From the NCBI GenBank assembly GCA_037954665.1, contig JBBMOL010000146.1, positions 992,001 to 1,056,000 on the forward strand: a stretch of DNA of 64,000 nucleotides. The letters run 5' to 3'. Positions within the stretch are counted from its first letter, which is position 1. Each line of letters starts with the position of its first letter. Source of the DNA: Laguncularia racemosa. Taxonomy: Eukaryota > Streptophyta > Magnoliopsida > Myrtales > Combretaceae. A program made the translations under genes and the position numbers. Below are positions 10,924 through 22,890 of the stretch, one piece after another. The notes below the pieces were generated by a model. That model saw nothing but the letters and a program-made list of their open reading frames with translations. It was not told where the DNA came from and ran no database searches.

Positions 10924-13913
10924 CTAGTGCTATTAATAGGATAACAGAACCAATTATTGAGAGCTGGATGCTATTTGGACGTGCGAGGGGTTGGGCTCCC
11001 ATTGCTGACGTCAGCTTCACTTATCCTTGGCTCTTGAATGGTAGTTGCTTCTTTGAATGATTGTTGAAGGGGTAGAATGCGCATCCGGGTGTTGCTTAGC
11101 TTCTCTTTCTTCCTGCCTCTGACACCTCTGGCTTGTGCTTCTTCCTAGGCTGTAGGAACGTACCTTAGTCCAAACGTCCCTTGCTGTCCCCCTTTAAACT
11201 GATGGCCTTCCTTGCTGGTCACCACATTCACCTCGTTGAATATCTGGAGCCCAAGGTCTTCGGAACCATCCTCCTCAATGTAAGGTCTGGCGATTTCTTT
11301 GTAAATGGCATAAACTTGCTCGCCCAGCACGGTGACGATCTATCCATTTGCAATGAATTTCACCTTCTGATGGAGGCTTGAGGGTATGGCTCCAGCGGTA
11401 TGTATCCATGGCCTTCCCAAAAGTAGATTAAAAGATCTTGGGATGTCGAGGACTTGGAAGGAGATGTAGAACACTTATGGGCCAATCTCTACTGGCAAGC
11501 TTATTTCCCCTACTATGTCTCTCTTTGACCCGTCGAAAGCCCTGACTACCGTTGAGCTTGGTTTAATATTGCTTGGATCGACCCCCAATAAGTCGAGGGT
11601 AGCCAATGGGCAAACATTGAGAGACGACCCGTTGTTGATGAGTTCTCGGGAGATGATTGTGTCGTTGCATTTCACCACTATGAATAGCGATTTTGTATGT
11701 TGGTCTCTGTCTTCTCCTAGCTCTTCGGGGGAGAAAGATATCTGGTCCATGGCGAAGATAAAATCGGCCACATGACTTAATTTATCTGTAGCAATGCCTT
11801 CTGGTACCCTGATCTGTTTGAGCACTTTGAAGAGTGCTTCCTTGTGGGGCTCGAACGTTGTAAGGAGGCCCATAAGTGATATTTGGGCTGGAACCTTGTT
11901 TAGTTGTTCCATTATCTTATATTCACTCACCTTGACCATTTTTGTAAATGTAGTGAGCCCCTTTTCTTCTTCCCTTCCTACCTCCGTGTTGGGCTCCTCA
12001 GTTGAGATTTTGCATTTCAGGTCATAAACTCTCCCAGAGCGTGTGATTCCTCCTACCATAGGGGGTCGTTCTTGGTCAAGGGTTTGATAGTCAAACGGTG
12101 CGGCCTTATACATCTCTGCGGGTATTAGGACATTGAACACATACCTCTTCTTTGGATTTTATATCTTGGTTGACTGTCCTTTATGACACTTTATGACCAT
12201 CGACTTTTGGTTTGACTTTATCATGTTTACGGATTTCTCCCCTTCATTTGGCGGGTGATTTTCTTTCTCAAATTCGGGCCCCCATCCATTAGGCAGCCTA
12301 TACTCAGTTGGGGTATAAGAATAGTTTACCAGATACTCGAATCTCCCATGCGATTCGCCTAAGGTACCGACTGTCGGGTCTCCAGCTAACCATCTCTTTT
12401 TGATATGTACTTTGGGGGTTTTCTCTGGAGTTTGGCGGGAAAGACTTTTTTGCTGGTTTGTCGCCTTTTGCTTTGAGGATTCTTTGGGACCCGACTCTTT
12501 GGATGTGATCATATTGACGGTGGGCTTATGGTTGGGTAGCGAATTAATGTTGACATTGGGTGCCGAGATGTTAACAAAGTCCAGTTGCATAATCCCAACG
12601 TCAATTAAGTCCAGGGTTTTATTTCGGAGCTCCAGCATCTATTTGTAGAATGCCCCTCTTAGCCCATATGATGGTCACATTTGAGGCTTGAGTCAAAATT
12701 CTTAGGCTTGTACCGGTCATTCGGGATCTCGAAGCTAATCAAATTATCCGCCCGCAGCCGAGCGAAGACCTAGTTGAGCGAGATCGGAATTGGAGTAAAC
12801 TGTCTCGGGACTCTAGTGGCCTGGGCATGATTTGCCGGGGAGTGCTGGACTGGGGCACTCGTAGTCTGGAATGTCACACGAGTCCCAGCCTTATCTACTT
12901 TACCGGAGTTAACTGTGCTGACGGTAGACTCCTTAGCTTTGTTACTTCCCAATGGCCTTTGTGATGATGTGACCCTAGGAGGATCTATTGTTTGGAGTTT
13001 GCCTGTTGTGATGGCATTTTCAATCTGGCACCCTACTGCCACTACTTCTGCAAAGCTGGACGACGTCTGGCCCACCAAATGTGAGAAGTAGGTCTTATCG
13101 AGAGTGTTAACGAATATGAATGTCGGCACTTTTTCAGAAATCGAGATTGCTAACCTGGCAGCTTGAGCTCTCTAGCGCTGAGCATACTCCTTGAAAGACT
13201 CAGCATGTCTCTTTCGAAGACTTCCCAAGTCAATTACTGACCAGATTGTATTGGTCATAGAATGCCCGAGCAAGCCTTTCCCAGGTATTGACCTTATTGA
13301 AATCCAGATGGGCATACCAGACTAGGGCAGGGCTTGTAAGGCTATCCTAGAAGGTTTGGATCATAAGTTGGTCATATTGAGCTTATTTGCTCATCTTCCG
13401 GATGTATAGCCTTGTGTGCATCTTGGGGCATCCAGTGCCATCATACTTTTCAAATTATGGGGTCTTGAATTTATCGGGGTATACCTCCTCCCCATATGCT
13501 GGCAAGCTGGTGGTCCCGGCATGTTCGAAACCGTCAGGCCCCTCTATTGTTTTCATTTTGTCAGCCAATTGTTGAAAGAGTCTCTTTTCCATCTCTTTTT
13601 GTCTGTCCTCCATTTCCCTCTTCAAGTCATCAGAGGTTAGACCCTGGTTGGATCTCGGTTCATACTCAAAGGCCGGGTTGAGGTGGGAATTGATTTCTTC
13701 ATATTCTGGAGGCTGACCCTCCACTGCTTTCCCTTTTTTGGCCCTTGAGTGTTCTTCTTGAGTCGGCTGGGTGGTGCGAAGGAGGCCAATGCTTTTAGTC
13801 AAGAGGTGGACTTGTGCAGCTAGCTACTGGACCGTTTGTTCCAAGGATACGATCCTAGGGTCTGAAGCAGCGTCAGCACTTGTGTTGTTGCGGTTGTCGC
13901 CACTATTTGCCAT
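10924..13913 (-). pseudogene. Ogre copy 1 gag-protease (broken)
   Basis: The start at 13913 (MANSGDN) is chosen because it opens the gag frame. The N-terminal part has an acidic and basic helical stretch (DDLKREMEDRQKEMEKRLF) and a PEYEEINSHL motif. The zinc-knuckle region lies near 12690-12640. The protease domain (about 12140-11475) contains the active-site region ELINNGSSLNVCPL, in which the catalytic Asp is replaced by Asn; copy 2 keeps Asp. Copy 1 also lacks about 17 bp of gag near 13238 and has TAA at EIGP* (near 11475) and TAG at VPTA* (near 11145). The conserved MLGEQVYAIYKE segment (11330) leads in frame to the intron donor. Confidence 0.8.
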
Positions 13914-14157
13914 TTTGGTTCTTGAACGAGTGCAGATTAGGCTCCTGGGAGGGTTTGGTTGTTTGGGAGCTATCTTTGATACCTGGCGCGCATTTTTCTT
14001 AGTATGATGCAGGTATGTAAATGTGATGCATGTGTCACACGAATGCTAAAATAAAGGGGCTAACAATTGATTGATGACATAATATTGAAACTTTATTTTT
14101 ATTAATATTGGAAACTTGGAGTTCAATACTTGAAAAAAATGAAAAAGTACAATAGAT

Positions 14158-15683
14158 TTATTTTCTAATTCTCTTGGTCTTCTGCTGCGTAGACGCCGAT
14201 TTTCCACTAATGACAGCTTCCAATTCCCTGACTCTAGCTTAGGTCTTTTCCAGCTGAGCTTCCAAGGCTTTGTTTCTTTGATCGGATTCCTTGAATCAGC
14301 CTTTCCAAATATCCTTTTTATAGTCTGCAACCTCAAAATATACTTCCATTCGGGCCCTAACTTGCTCCAGGTAGGTTTCCAACTCTGGGTCTACTTTGTT
14401 TGGCTTAGGTTAGGTGATATCTAGGACCCGGTATGCTCCTTCCCCTGTTTGATATAGTTGGTGGATTACGAAATCCCTGTTGGCTCGGTGCTTGCCCACT
14501 TCGCCATCCAGCTCTCTAAGGTCTACATTCGGATTCTCGATTCGGGCCTCCCATAGTGCCTTGACCTCTGCCAGCTTAGCAAACTTCTCAGCTACTAATA
14601 AGTTCAGGTCTTGATACTCAAATGTGATTGCTTCCAGCGAAGGCCGAGAAACTATGTCTTGAGTAGTACTGAACTGGTGGACCATTGAGTTAGGATGATA
14701 ACTTATACATCCGCTGATACCGATTAGAGGTACGTCTTGAAAGTTACTGCAGGTTAAGATAACTTTGTCGCAGCAACTCCATCTAGTTGTCCACAAAATG
14801 TCGTCGGCACTGAAACTTTTAAGCACTTCTACCCAATTGTGGCTGATAAGGTCGTCGGGCAGCTTTATCTTCTCTATGCACGAGTCCTCGAGGTCCACTT
14901 GTTGAGCCAAAGTTTTTCGGACCAAGTTCAGCCCGAAACACTTGAGGTGGCTTGCAAACCAGATCAGGATAAGGTTGATATTTGAGCGGAGGATCCCGTG
15001 GCCTTTTTTCTTGACGAAGTTTAAGTTCTAAATCTGTTTAGCTAATAGAGCCGGGATGTATGATTTTCCTTTAGAAATTGGGCCACCAGTTCTGCGACTC
15101 AGTAGTGGACATAAAAAGTTCCGCTGGGGAAGAGTATGGTAGCGAAGGCTGTCAAGATGAAAGCGCTCACCCTTCTTTGTTTATAACTCTTGGGGTCCCC
15201 ACACAATATGTCTTTCCTGTCCCCATTATCTTCTCGAGCTATGAACTAGGCTTCCAACTCATCCATCCATATGCAGTATCCATTGCAGTCTGCTAAGGCC
15301 TTATTGATTGCTATTTTGCGGATACCTAGAAGTCTGCTGAAGATATCGGCTGGCCCGCCCTCAAGATTCGGTACATACACTTCGTTGGTCAGTGCTGAAG
15401 CCTGTAAAAGTTGGGTGTACTCTTCCAGAGTGGGAGTAATCTCATGTAGCCCAATGAAGAAAGCCGCGGGCTCTATTTCCCATAGATGGAGCCTGGCCCA
15501 TACCAAGGGTAAGTTCATCTCCATCTTCATCAGTGAGAGGATGAACCCTATTTTCTACTGAATGAAGGCCTGCTCCTCTGGGTTGTATAGAGTGAACCAG
15601 TGGTCCAGGACCAATTTTGGGTCCAGAGGTTTGCATACTTGGATCTCTTTGTGAAGGAGGCGGTCATTTGTGGAACTAGCCAT
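14158..15683 (-). pseudogene. Ogre copy 1 ORF1, DUF7745-like (broken)
   Basis: Extra reading frame between leader and gag, as in Ogre elements; function unknown. Start MASSTNDRLL at 15683, end TAA at 14158-14160. Recognisable segments are LDPKLVLDHWFTLYN, EITPTLEEYTQLL, SRLLGIRKIAINKALADC and SFSADDILWTTRWSC, matching what I recall of the plant DUF7745 family, then a charged helical C-terminus. The copy has TAG after AFIQ near 15556, TAG at ELEA* near 15246, further stops near 15110-15000, and a length not divisible by three. Copy 2 retains the frame better. Confidence 0.7.
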
Positions 15684-16200
15684 CTATTATAATAGAAATT
15701 TCTAATTACAACAAGAACTATGTTACAATGATAGCATTACAGGGAAATGTATCTGAACTCTGTGAATAGAATAAAAGTATTACATCATCAATCAGTTGTC
15801 AGCCCATGACGTCGTGTATGCAAATAAGTAGGTTCTAACAGGTCCCCAAGCTCTATGGCCTCCCGCATTCTTGGAGAAATGGATCTTAAGCCATATCGAA
15901 GCATTGGGTGGGGTAGCTTAATCAGTCCCGAACGGTGATCATATTACTTCTCCCGAAACCTACACAATGGCCCCCCCGTCTTAGGGTCCTAAGACAGCCC
16001 GAGTTTGACCGTATCTACTCACACAGTTACATGCATGCAGACTCAACAACAAAAGTAAATAACTGAATCCTAAATTTAGTTAAATCCCTTAAAGGTTAGC
16101 AATAGTATATCAATAAAAAGACATTTTTTAGAAATATGTGATTTGAGGAGATTCAGGTGGCTAGCCTATTAGAGAGAAGTCCCTAGTGGAGTCGCCATCT
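15684..16200 (-). other. Leader and primer-binding site of Ogre copy 1
   Basis: Non-coding leader between LTR 2 (the 5' LTR of copy 1) and ORF1. Directly after a three-base spacer the minus strand reads TGGCGACTCCACTAGGG (16181-16197), the candidate primer-binding site. It does not match initiator tRNA-Met. An Arg-type primer is reported for Ogre elements, but I could not verify the match. Confidence 0.6.
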
Positions 16201-18186
16201 TGTCGAGTCTAATTTTTTATTTTCCATTCCTAATCCTATCTATATTAGACCCTATGCTCATCTACTGTAGACCCTCGACTTGAGTTAAGAATTTCATTTT
16301 ATTTTGGAATCGCCACCCAACTGTGGTTGGAAAAAATTGAATTAGGACTAATTGAGCAAATTAATCCTAATTTGGACCACTAGTCAGCGAAACTTCCTCT
16401 TTTCTTTTTTGTGAAAAGAGGAAAGGGAAAACCAGAGTTTCTGGGTTCGGTGGCTAACCTATTAAAACCCTAAGGTTACCACCCTATTCTCCTAAAATCT
16501 AAACTTTATCCAAATGTCTTTTGTTTTATTTTTGTTGTCTTTTTATTTGCGTTTTTGAGTAAGTTATTCTAAGAAAATGATTTTTTTGTTCTTTTTAGGG
16601 TTGCCCCAAATGGGTGCTTACGTACCTGCTATTCAGGATCAAACGGGCCGTAGTTCGCCTTTCTTGAAAAACTTTAATGTGTTGGTGATTTTTAATTATG
16701 AAATTTCTTTTTATTTATGTTTTTATCATTTTAGTATTTTTCTAAAAAATCTAAGCCTAAACTTGATCATTTGATTTTTTGAAAAATAATAATTTTAAGG
16801 AAAACCAATTTTGGATTTATTTAAGAAAACGATTTTTCTAAGTGATAAAAATTTCATTTCTCTATTTTTCAACCCATTTCTACTATTATAAATTTTTATT
16901 GAAAAATTTTCTCCTATATTATTTATCTAACCTAAACTAGAATCTAAATTTTACTATTTTTTCTAATATATATTTTTATCATTTTCTTTATATATTCATA
17001 TATTTTATTATTTATTATTATAATAATTATTTTATTTTTATTATTACTCATACTAAATTAAACCCTAAAAAAAATCTAAATTCTAATATTTTTTATTTTT
17101 GAATTATAAATGACAAGTAAATAAATAAAGAAATTCGAAAAAAATAAAGAAAAAAACTAAATAAATAAATAAGAAATAAAAAAATAAAAAAATCCGTCTT
17201 ATCTGGATCCGGGTCAATGCGCGGGTCGGGTCGGATCAGGTCGATCGGTCACGGCGATTGGGAGTGCTCGTTGACGGCGTTCTAGCAGCCTTTCGAAGCG
17301 ATTAAGGTGACGTTTCCTAGGTTTTCGGGGGTGGAGAACTCAACCGTGGCGGTGGATTTCTCCAAAAACGCCTCCTGGTGGCAGTTCAATGCTTCATCGG
17401 TGGTCGCGGCTTGGAAACTTCGACGAAGCTTCGATTTTCTCTCTTTTCCTCACTTCTGATCCGTAATCATGCTTGCTGCCTTTGCCCTCTATTTATAGAA
17501 GTCGGAAGACTCCCCTAGATAAGCTTAAATCTTTGATTCAAAGAAATCCGAATTTTTTCGTTTTTTTTATTCAATTTTATCCAACAGATTTGACGCCGAT
17601 TTGTTGTAATCTTATGATTTATCTCGATAATTCGGTTTTAGATTGATCCAAATCCAAAAAGATTTGAAGAAATCCAGCATTTTTTGCCTTGTCGGACTTC
17701 TACCGAATTTTTTCTCCGGATGGGCTCGAGGAAGAAGACGATCACATACGAGGCAAGTGTCTTCTCTTGACTAATCGCATGCTGCCACGTGGCAGCTCCA
17801 GGGGAAAAGAAAGAAAAAATTTTCCGAGCGCACGCGGGGGGATTCGAACTCCTGACCTCAGTCCTCTCTCACACGTTTTAGGCACACACACGAGTTAGCT
17901 GAGCTGGCCCAAATATCGGTTTTATTCATTACGCAAATTGTATATATGTCTTGTATTTTTTGTTATTTTTTTATTATTTTGAAATTCTAAAAATTGGTAA
18001 AAATTATTTAACTCCTTTTCTTATTATTTCTACAATTATTTTCCAAAATTGATGTTTTTTTCCTATTTATTTTATTTTTTGAATATTTTTCCTATTTTTT
18101 GCTAAATTAGGAGAAAAATTGTAAAAATGGAAAAAATTGAAAATTGATTATTATTCATTATTAGGGGCAAAAATGGGGTTTTTACA
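16201..18186 (-). repeat. Ogre-type LTR 2 (central LTR)
   Basis: Complete 1986-bp LTR, TG...CA on both ends. It serves at once as 5' LTR of copy 1 and 3' LTR of copy 2. Contains the TATA box (17489-17498), G-box palindrome (17781-17796), a tRNA-like cassette (about 17808-17909) and AAATAAATA-type microsatellite near 17115-17190. On the right it abuts the copy 2 polypurine tract; on the left the copy 1 primer site. No target duplication separates it from either internal region. Confidence 0.9.
17808..17909 (-). other. tRNA-like Pol III cassette in LTR 2
   Basis: Same layout as in LTR 1: A-box-like CAGCTCAGCTAA near 17896-17907, B box GTTCGAATC near 17840-17848, and a T6 run about 20 nt further on the minus strand. 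The B box is perfect. Confidence 0.5.
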
Positions 18187-19576
18187 GCTGTCCCTCTTTG
18201 TAGTAAAGTTTGCAAAACTTAATTACAAAGACAAGAAAGATGCCATTTTTGGCCTCTTGACTGAATGGATAACGCCTTGGTTTTGCTGGATATCTGGAAT
18301 TGGGTGTCTAGTAGGAAAATGCTCTACGACCTAATAACCCCACGAGTATTTTGTAACGGTTGGTATTACTTAGGAAATGGTCTTAAACAATCTAACAATC
18401 TAGAGTAATGTATCATCCCAAAAAGTGCTTTATGGGCTAACTAATTGGCGAGAGGAAATATCTCGAGGATTGTTTAGGAGTGTGGAATTGTAACTGGAAT
18501 AGCTGATGATAGGAAGCCTCTTATCGGACTAGCAACCTTGAAGAGAAGATTGTCTTAGGAAGCGCTCTTATGAGCTGGCTACCTATCAATAGAAGCGTCT
18601 GGCCAGACTAGAGACTATTTGGGAAAAACACCTTCGAAGAGTGCTCCTATGAGCTAACTAATCGATGGATTCAAAAAGCGCTCATATGAGCTAACTAATC
18701 GATAGATTCGAAAAGCGCTCCTATGAGCTAACTAATCGACAGCTTCGAAAAGCGCTCCTATGAGCTAACTAATCGACAGCTTCAAAAAGTGTTGCTGTGA
18801 GCTAATTTCAAGAAAGGGTGTTTTGGGAAGTGCCCCCATCGTGGGCTAACTAACCTATAGCGAGAGGCCATGCCTCAGAAGGTGCCTCTATAGGCTGACA
18901 TTTTTGAGAGGATGTTTAGGAAAATGCCCCATTGTGGGCTGACTAACCTATAGTGGGAAGCGTCTTCTTAGACTCGCGACCTTGGGGAAGAAATGTTTCG
19001 AAAGATACCTCTACAGGCTGACCTTGAGAAGAAATATTTAGGGAAGTGCCCCCATTGTGGGCTGACTAACCTATAGTGGGAAGCATCTTCTTAGACTCGC
19101 GACCCTGGGGAAGAAATGTTTCGAAAGGTACCCCTACAGGCTGACCTTGAGAAAAGCTATTTAGGCAAGTGCCCCCAATGTGGGCTAACTAATCTATGCT
19201 TTTGAAAATGCTTCTACTGAATGGGTTAAATGTCTTGATAAAGGATGTGGATGATAGTTATTTGTTCTAAGATGCATACCAATTTATCGTGGATAGCAAC
19301 CAAAGAACCGAACCTGATTTGCTTTTCCTTTGCTTATTCTTGCTTGAATACAGGGCTGAGGTTCCTGATGTGCTTTCTTTCTTATGTGCATGGCTCTTTT
19401 GATGGCAATATTATCCTACTAATGCACTAGGTTTCAATGCTCAAAAGTAGGTATAATTATATCACAAAATTTATCGAGATTCATTATCATTTCAATGTTT
19501 ATCAATCATTAGTAAAGTGGTAGGTAATGTGTTTAGGAATGCTTGTTATAATGAGAATTGGTTGGAATTACTGACC
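18187..19576 (-). repeat. 3' UTR of Ogre copy 2 with polypurine tract and minisatellites
   Basis: The minus strand reads AAAGAGGGACAGC immediately before LTR 2 (18187-18199), the polypurine tract for plus-strand priming. Then about 130 bp of non-coding DNA that copy 1 has lost, a 37-bp tandem array (about 18636-18809) and the longer-unit array (about 18815-19200). Compared with copy 1 the last long unit is missing: the AGCTATTTAGGCAAGTGCCC junction fuses two unit edges. Confidence 0.8.
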
Positions 19577-22500
19577 ATAATGCAATGAGTTTTTTTTCAT
19601 CAATCAGATTCAACTGATCAAGCCTCTTCTTTACCCAGTCTGATTCATTTAATTGCGTTTCTGATAGAATTCTGAATTATGGTATTTCGACCTCGACTGG
19701 CAAGACTGCCTCAGTGCCATATACCAATGAATATAGGGTAACTCCTGTAGGTGTTCTAATTGAGGTCCTATTAGCCATTAGAGCGAATGGCAACATCTCG
19801 TGCCAATCTTTATAAGTGACTGTCATTTTTTCGATGATCTTTTTTATATTCTTGTTGGCTGCTTCTACTGCCCCGTTCATCTGAGGTCGGTAGGGAGTTG
19901 AATTTCTATGGTTTATGTGGAATTGTTGACATAAACCTGTCATCGATTTGTTGTTAAGATTGGTACCGTTGTCAGTGATGATTGACTTAGGAACTCCATA
20001 TCGAGCTATTATGTCCCTCTTCAAGAAACGGACTATTACCCCTTTGGTGACATTGGCATATGATGAAGCTTCTACCCACTTGGTGAAGTAATCAATGGTT
20101 ACTAATATGAACCTGTGGCCACTGGATGCTGTCGGAGTGATTAGGCTGCTTATGTTGATTCGCCACATGGAGAAAGGCCATGGTGCAGACAACGAGTGCA
20201 ACTCGTTGAGCGGAACATTTATCCAGTTTGCGTACACTTGACACAAATGACAATGCTTGACATATTTTATGCAATCTGATTCCATGGTTAGCCAATAGTA
20301 ACCCAACCTCATGATTTTTCGGGCGAACATGTAGCCGTTCATATGAGGTCCACATACCCCTTCAAGTACTTCTTTCATCAGTTCACATGCTTCATTTCTA
20401 TCCACACATCTTAGCAAGGTGGTATTAGGCGATCTTTTGTAAAGCACAGACCCACTTAATAAGAAATGACTTGCTAACCTTCTAAGTGTTCTTTGGTCAT
20501 TCTTGCTAGCCATTTCAGGGTATTTGCTTTCTTGGAGAAAAGTTTTGATGTCGTGATACCAGGGTTTATCATCTTGTGCTTTTTCAATTACTAAACAGTA
20601 GGCGGGCCGATTTTCAATCTCTATTTTCAACGGTTGGACTTCGACTCCCCTTGTTATCTGAATTGTAGATGTTAGTGTGGCGAGTGCATCTGCAAACTGA
20701 TTCTGAGTTCTTGGGACGTATGTGAAAGTGATTGCCTCGAATTCTTCTATTTGCTCTTTCAAATGTTGATGGTATGGTACCAATTTAGGGTCTTTAGTCT
20801 TATATTCCCCTCTTGTCTGTAATATGATGAGCGACGAATCTCCGTATACTTCCAATTCACGGATTTCCATGTAGCAAGCCATTTTGAGGCCGAGGATGCA
20901 TGCCTCATATTCCGCGATATTATTAGTATACGGAAATGTGAGCCTTGTTGTTGAAGGGAATTGTGTTCCGTCTGGGGATATCAACATTGCCCCGATCCCA
21001 TAACCGAATACATTGGCAGCTCCGTCAAAGAACATCTTCCACTTAGGATTCCGGCCTATCCCACAGTCTTCTACTGGTGTACCTTCCACTGTTAATATAT
21101 TTTCATTAGGGAATTGGACTTGTGGCTCTTGGGAATCTCCCTCGACTGGGTGTTCTACCAATTGGTCCGCTAAAGATTGCCCTTTCATCAAGTTTTGATT
21201 TGTGTATGTGATATCAAACTCCGATAAGAGCATTTGCCATTTGGAGATTCTCCCTAACAAAACGAGTTTCTCTGCCAAGTATTTCAGAGGATCATGTCTT
21301 GTCAGCAGCTCAATGTGATAGTAAAGGGTATATTGCCTCAATCGGTGCATGACCCAAATCAGAGCACAGCAAGTCCTCTCTACTTCTGAATACCTCTGTT
21401 CCCCGTCTGTGAATTTCTTTCTTAGATAATATATGGAACGCTCTCTTCCCTCTTCATTTTTTGCCCCAACACGTATCCCATGGATTCAGGGAGTATCGTG
21501 AGGTATAAGAATAAGGGTTTCCCTTGCTTTGGGACTATCAAGATTGGAGGCTTTATGAGATAGTCTTTGATCGTCTTGAATGCTTCTTCACATTCGTCGT
21601 CCCATTCTACTGCGGCATTCTTTTTTAACAGTCGGAATAGTGGGCGGCATTTATCTGTGAGCTGTGAGATAAAACGAGCTATGTAATTCAACCTTCCTAG
21701 CAAACCTCTTACCTCTTTGATAGTACGTGGAGAAGGTAGCTCTAATATAGACTTTACTTTGTTAAGGTCGATTTTAATGCTTTCCTGGCTTATGACAAAC
21801 CCTAGCAACTTGCCTGTCGTGACTCCGAAAGTGCACTTCTCTGGATTTAACTTGATCTAAAACTTTCTCAATCGCTTAAACAACTTTTTCAGAATATCTG
21901 TATGGCTTTCTTCTTCTTTAGACTTGGCTATCATGTCGTCAACGTATACTTCGACTTCTCAATGCATCATGTCATGAAGTATTGCGACCATGGCTCTCTG
22001 ATACGTTGCTCCGGCGTTTTTCAAACCGAAGGGCATGACTTTGTAACAGAAAGTCCCCCATGTTGTGATGAAAGTTGTCTTAGTTTTATCTTCTTCAGCC
22101 ATTTTTATCTAGTTATATCTCAAGAAACCGTCCATAAATGAGAAAAGATGGTTTCCTATAGTGTTGTCTACCAGAACATCGATGTGAGGTAGGGGGAAGT
22201 TATCTTTTGGCGTAGCTTGGTTTAAGTCCCGGAAGTCTACGCATACGCGTACTTTTCCATTCTTTTTCAGAACATGGACTATATTAGCTACCCATTCTGG
22301 GTAGTCAGATACTTCGATGAACCCTACTTCTAGCAGTTTCTTGACTTCCTCTTTAATCTTTAGTAAGATGTCAGGCCTAAATCTTCTCAATTTCTGTTTT
22401 TTTGGTTTGACATCTTCCCTCGTAGAAAGCCTGTGAACTACTATTGATTGGTCTAATCCTAGCATGTCGCCATATGACCAGGCGAACACATCTGCATACT

Positions 22501-22772
22501 CAGTTAATAGCTCAGTCATATCGCGTTTTTGCTCGGCACTTGAACTGGCCCCGATCTTGAGGTTTTTAGGTTTCTCAACGCTTCCTAGATTTACTGTCTC
22601 CACCGGCTCGTCGATTGAAATTCCACTTTTTTCATGTTTTTGCCAATTTTCTTGTATTATTTTGTGGTTAAGGACATCGTCCCCAATAACTGACCCAGCA
22701 GTGTTGGAAACGACATCAGTGTTTTCATTTTTTACCTGCGCGAAATGTTCTTGACGTTCGATGGTAGGGAAT
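19577..22772 (-). pseudogene. Ogre copy 2 pol: RT, RNase H, second RNase H, integrase core (broken, C-terminus deleted)
   Basis: A 557-codon open stretch (21350-19677) runs from the end of the first RNase H through a second, archaeal-like RNase H (FFDGAA, EYEACILGL, VYGDSS, FADALA, which supply the D-E-D-D residues) into integrase with its CHLC zinc-finger end, TIDYFTKWVEA and ITDNGTN core motifs. RT lies upstream (22772-21470). RT carries TAG after FLRYN near 22110 (shared with copy 1), TAG in place of Gln at RKF* near 21855 (private), and a one-base deletion near 21463 relative to copy 1. A deletion of about 370 bp ending near 19577 removes the integrase C-terminal region. Confidence 0.85.
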
Positions 22773-22890
22773 CTGGGTGAAGTGAAACGAAAGCAGATAT
22801 ATATAAGCAAGACAAATTGTAATTTATTGAATTATGGAAAGAAATCTTAATAAAAGTTGTTTAACAATTGTTCCTTATCCTTAAGCTGAC
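22773..22890 (-). other. Ogre intron, copy 2
   Basis: Same 118-bp length, donor CACTAG|GTCAGC and acceptor CACTTCACCCAG|ATTCC as copy 1. Protease frame and RT frame join across it through a split AG|A codon. Two in-frame stops (GCT TAA GGA TAA) lie just inside the donor, so only the spliced message would reach RT. Confidence 0.7.
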
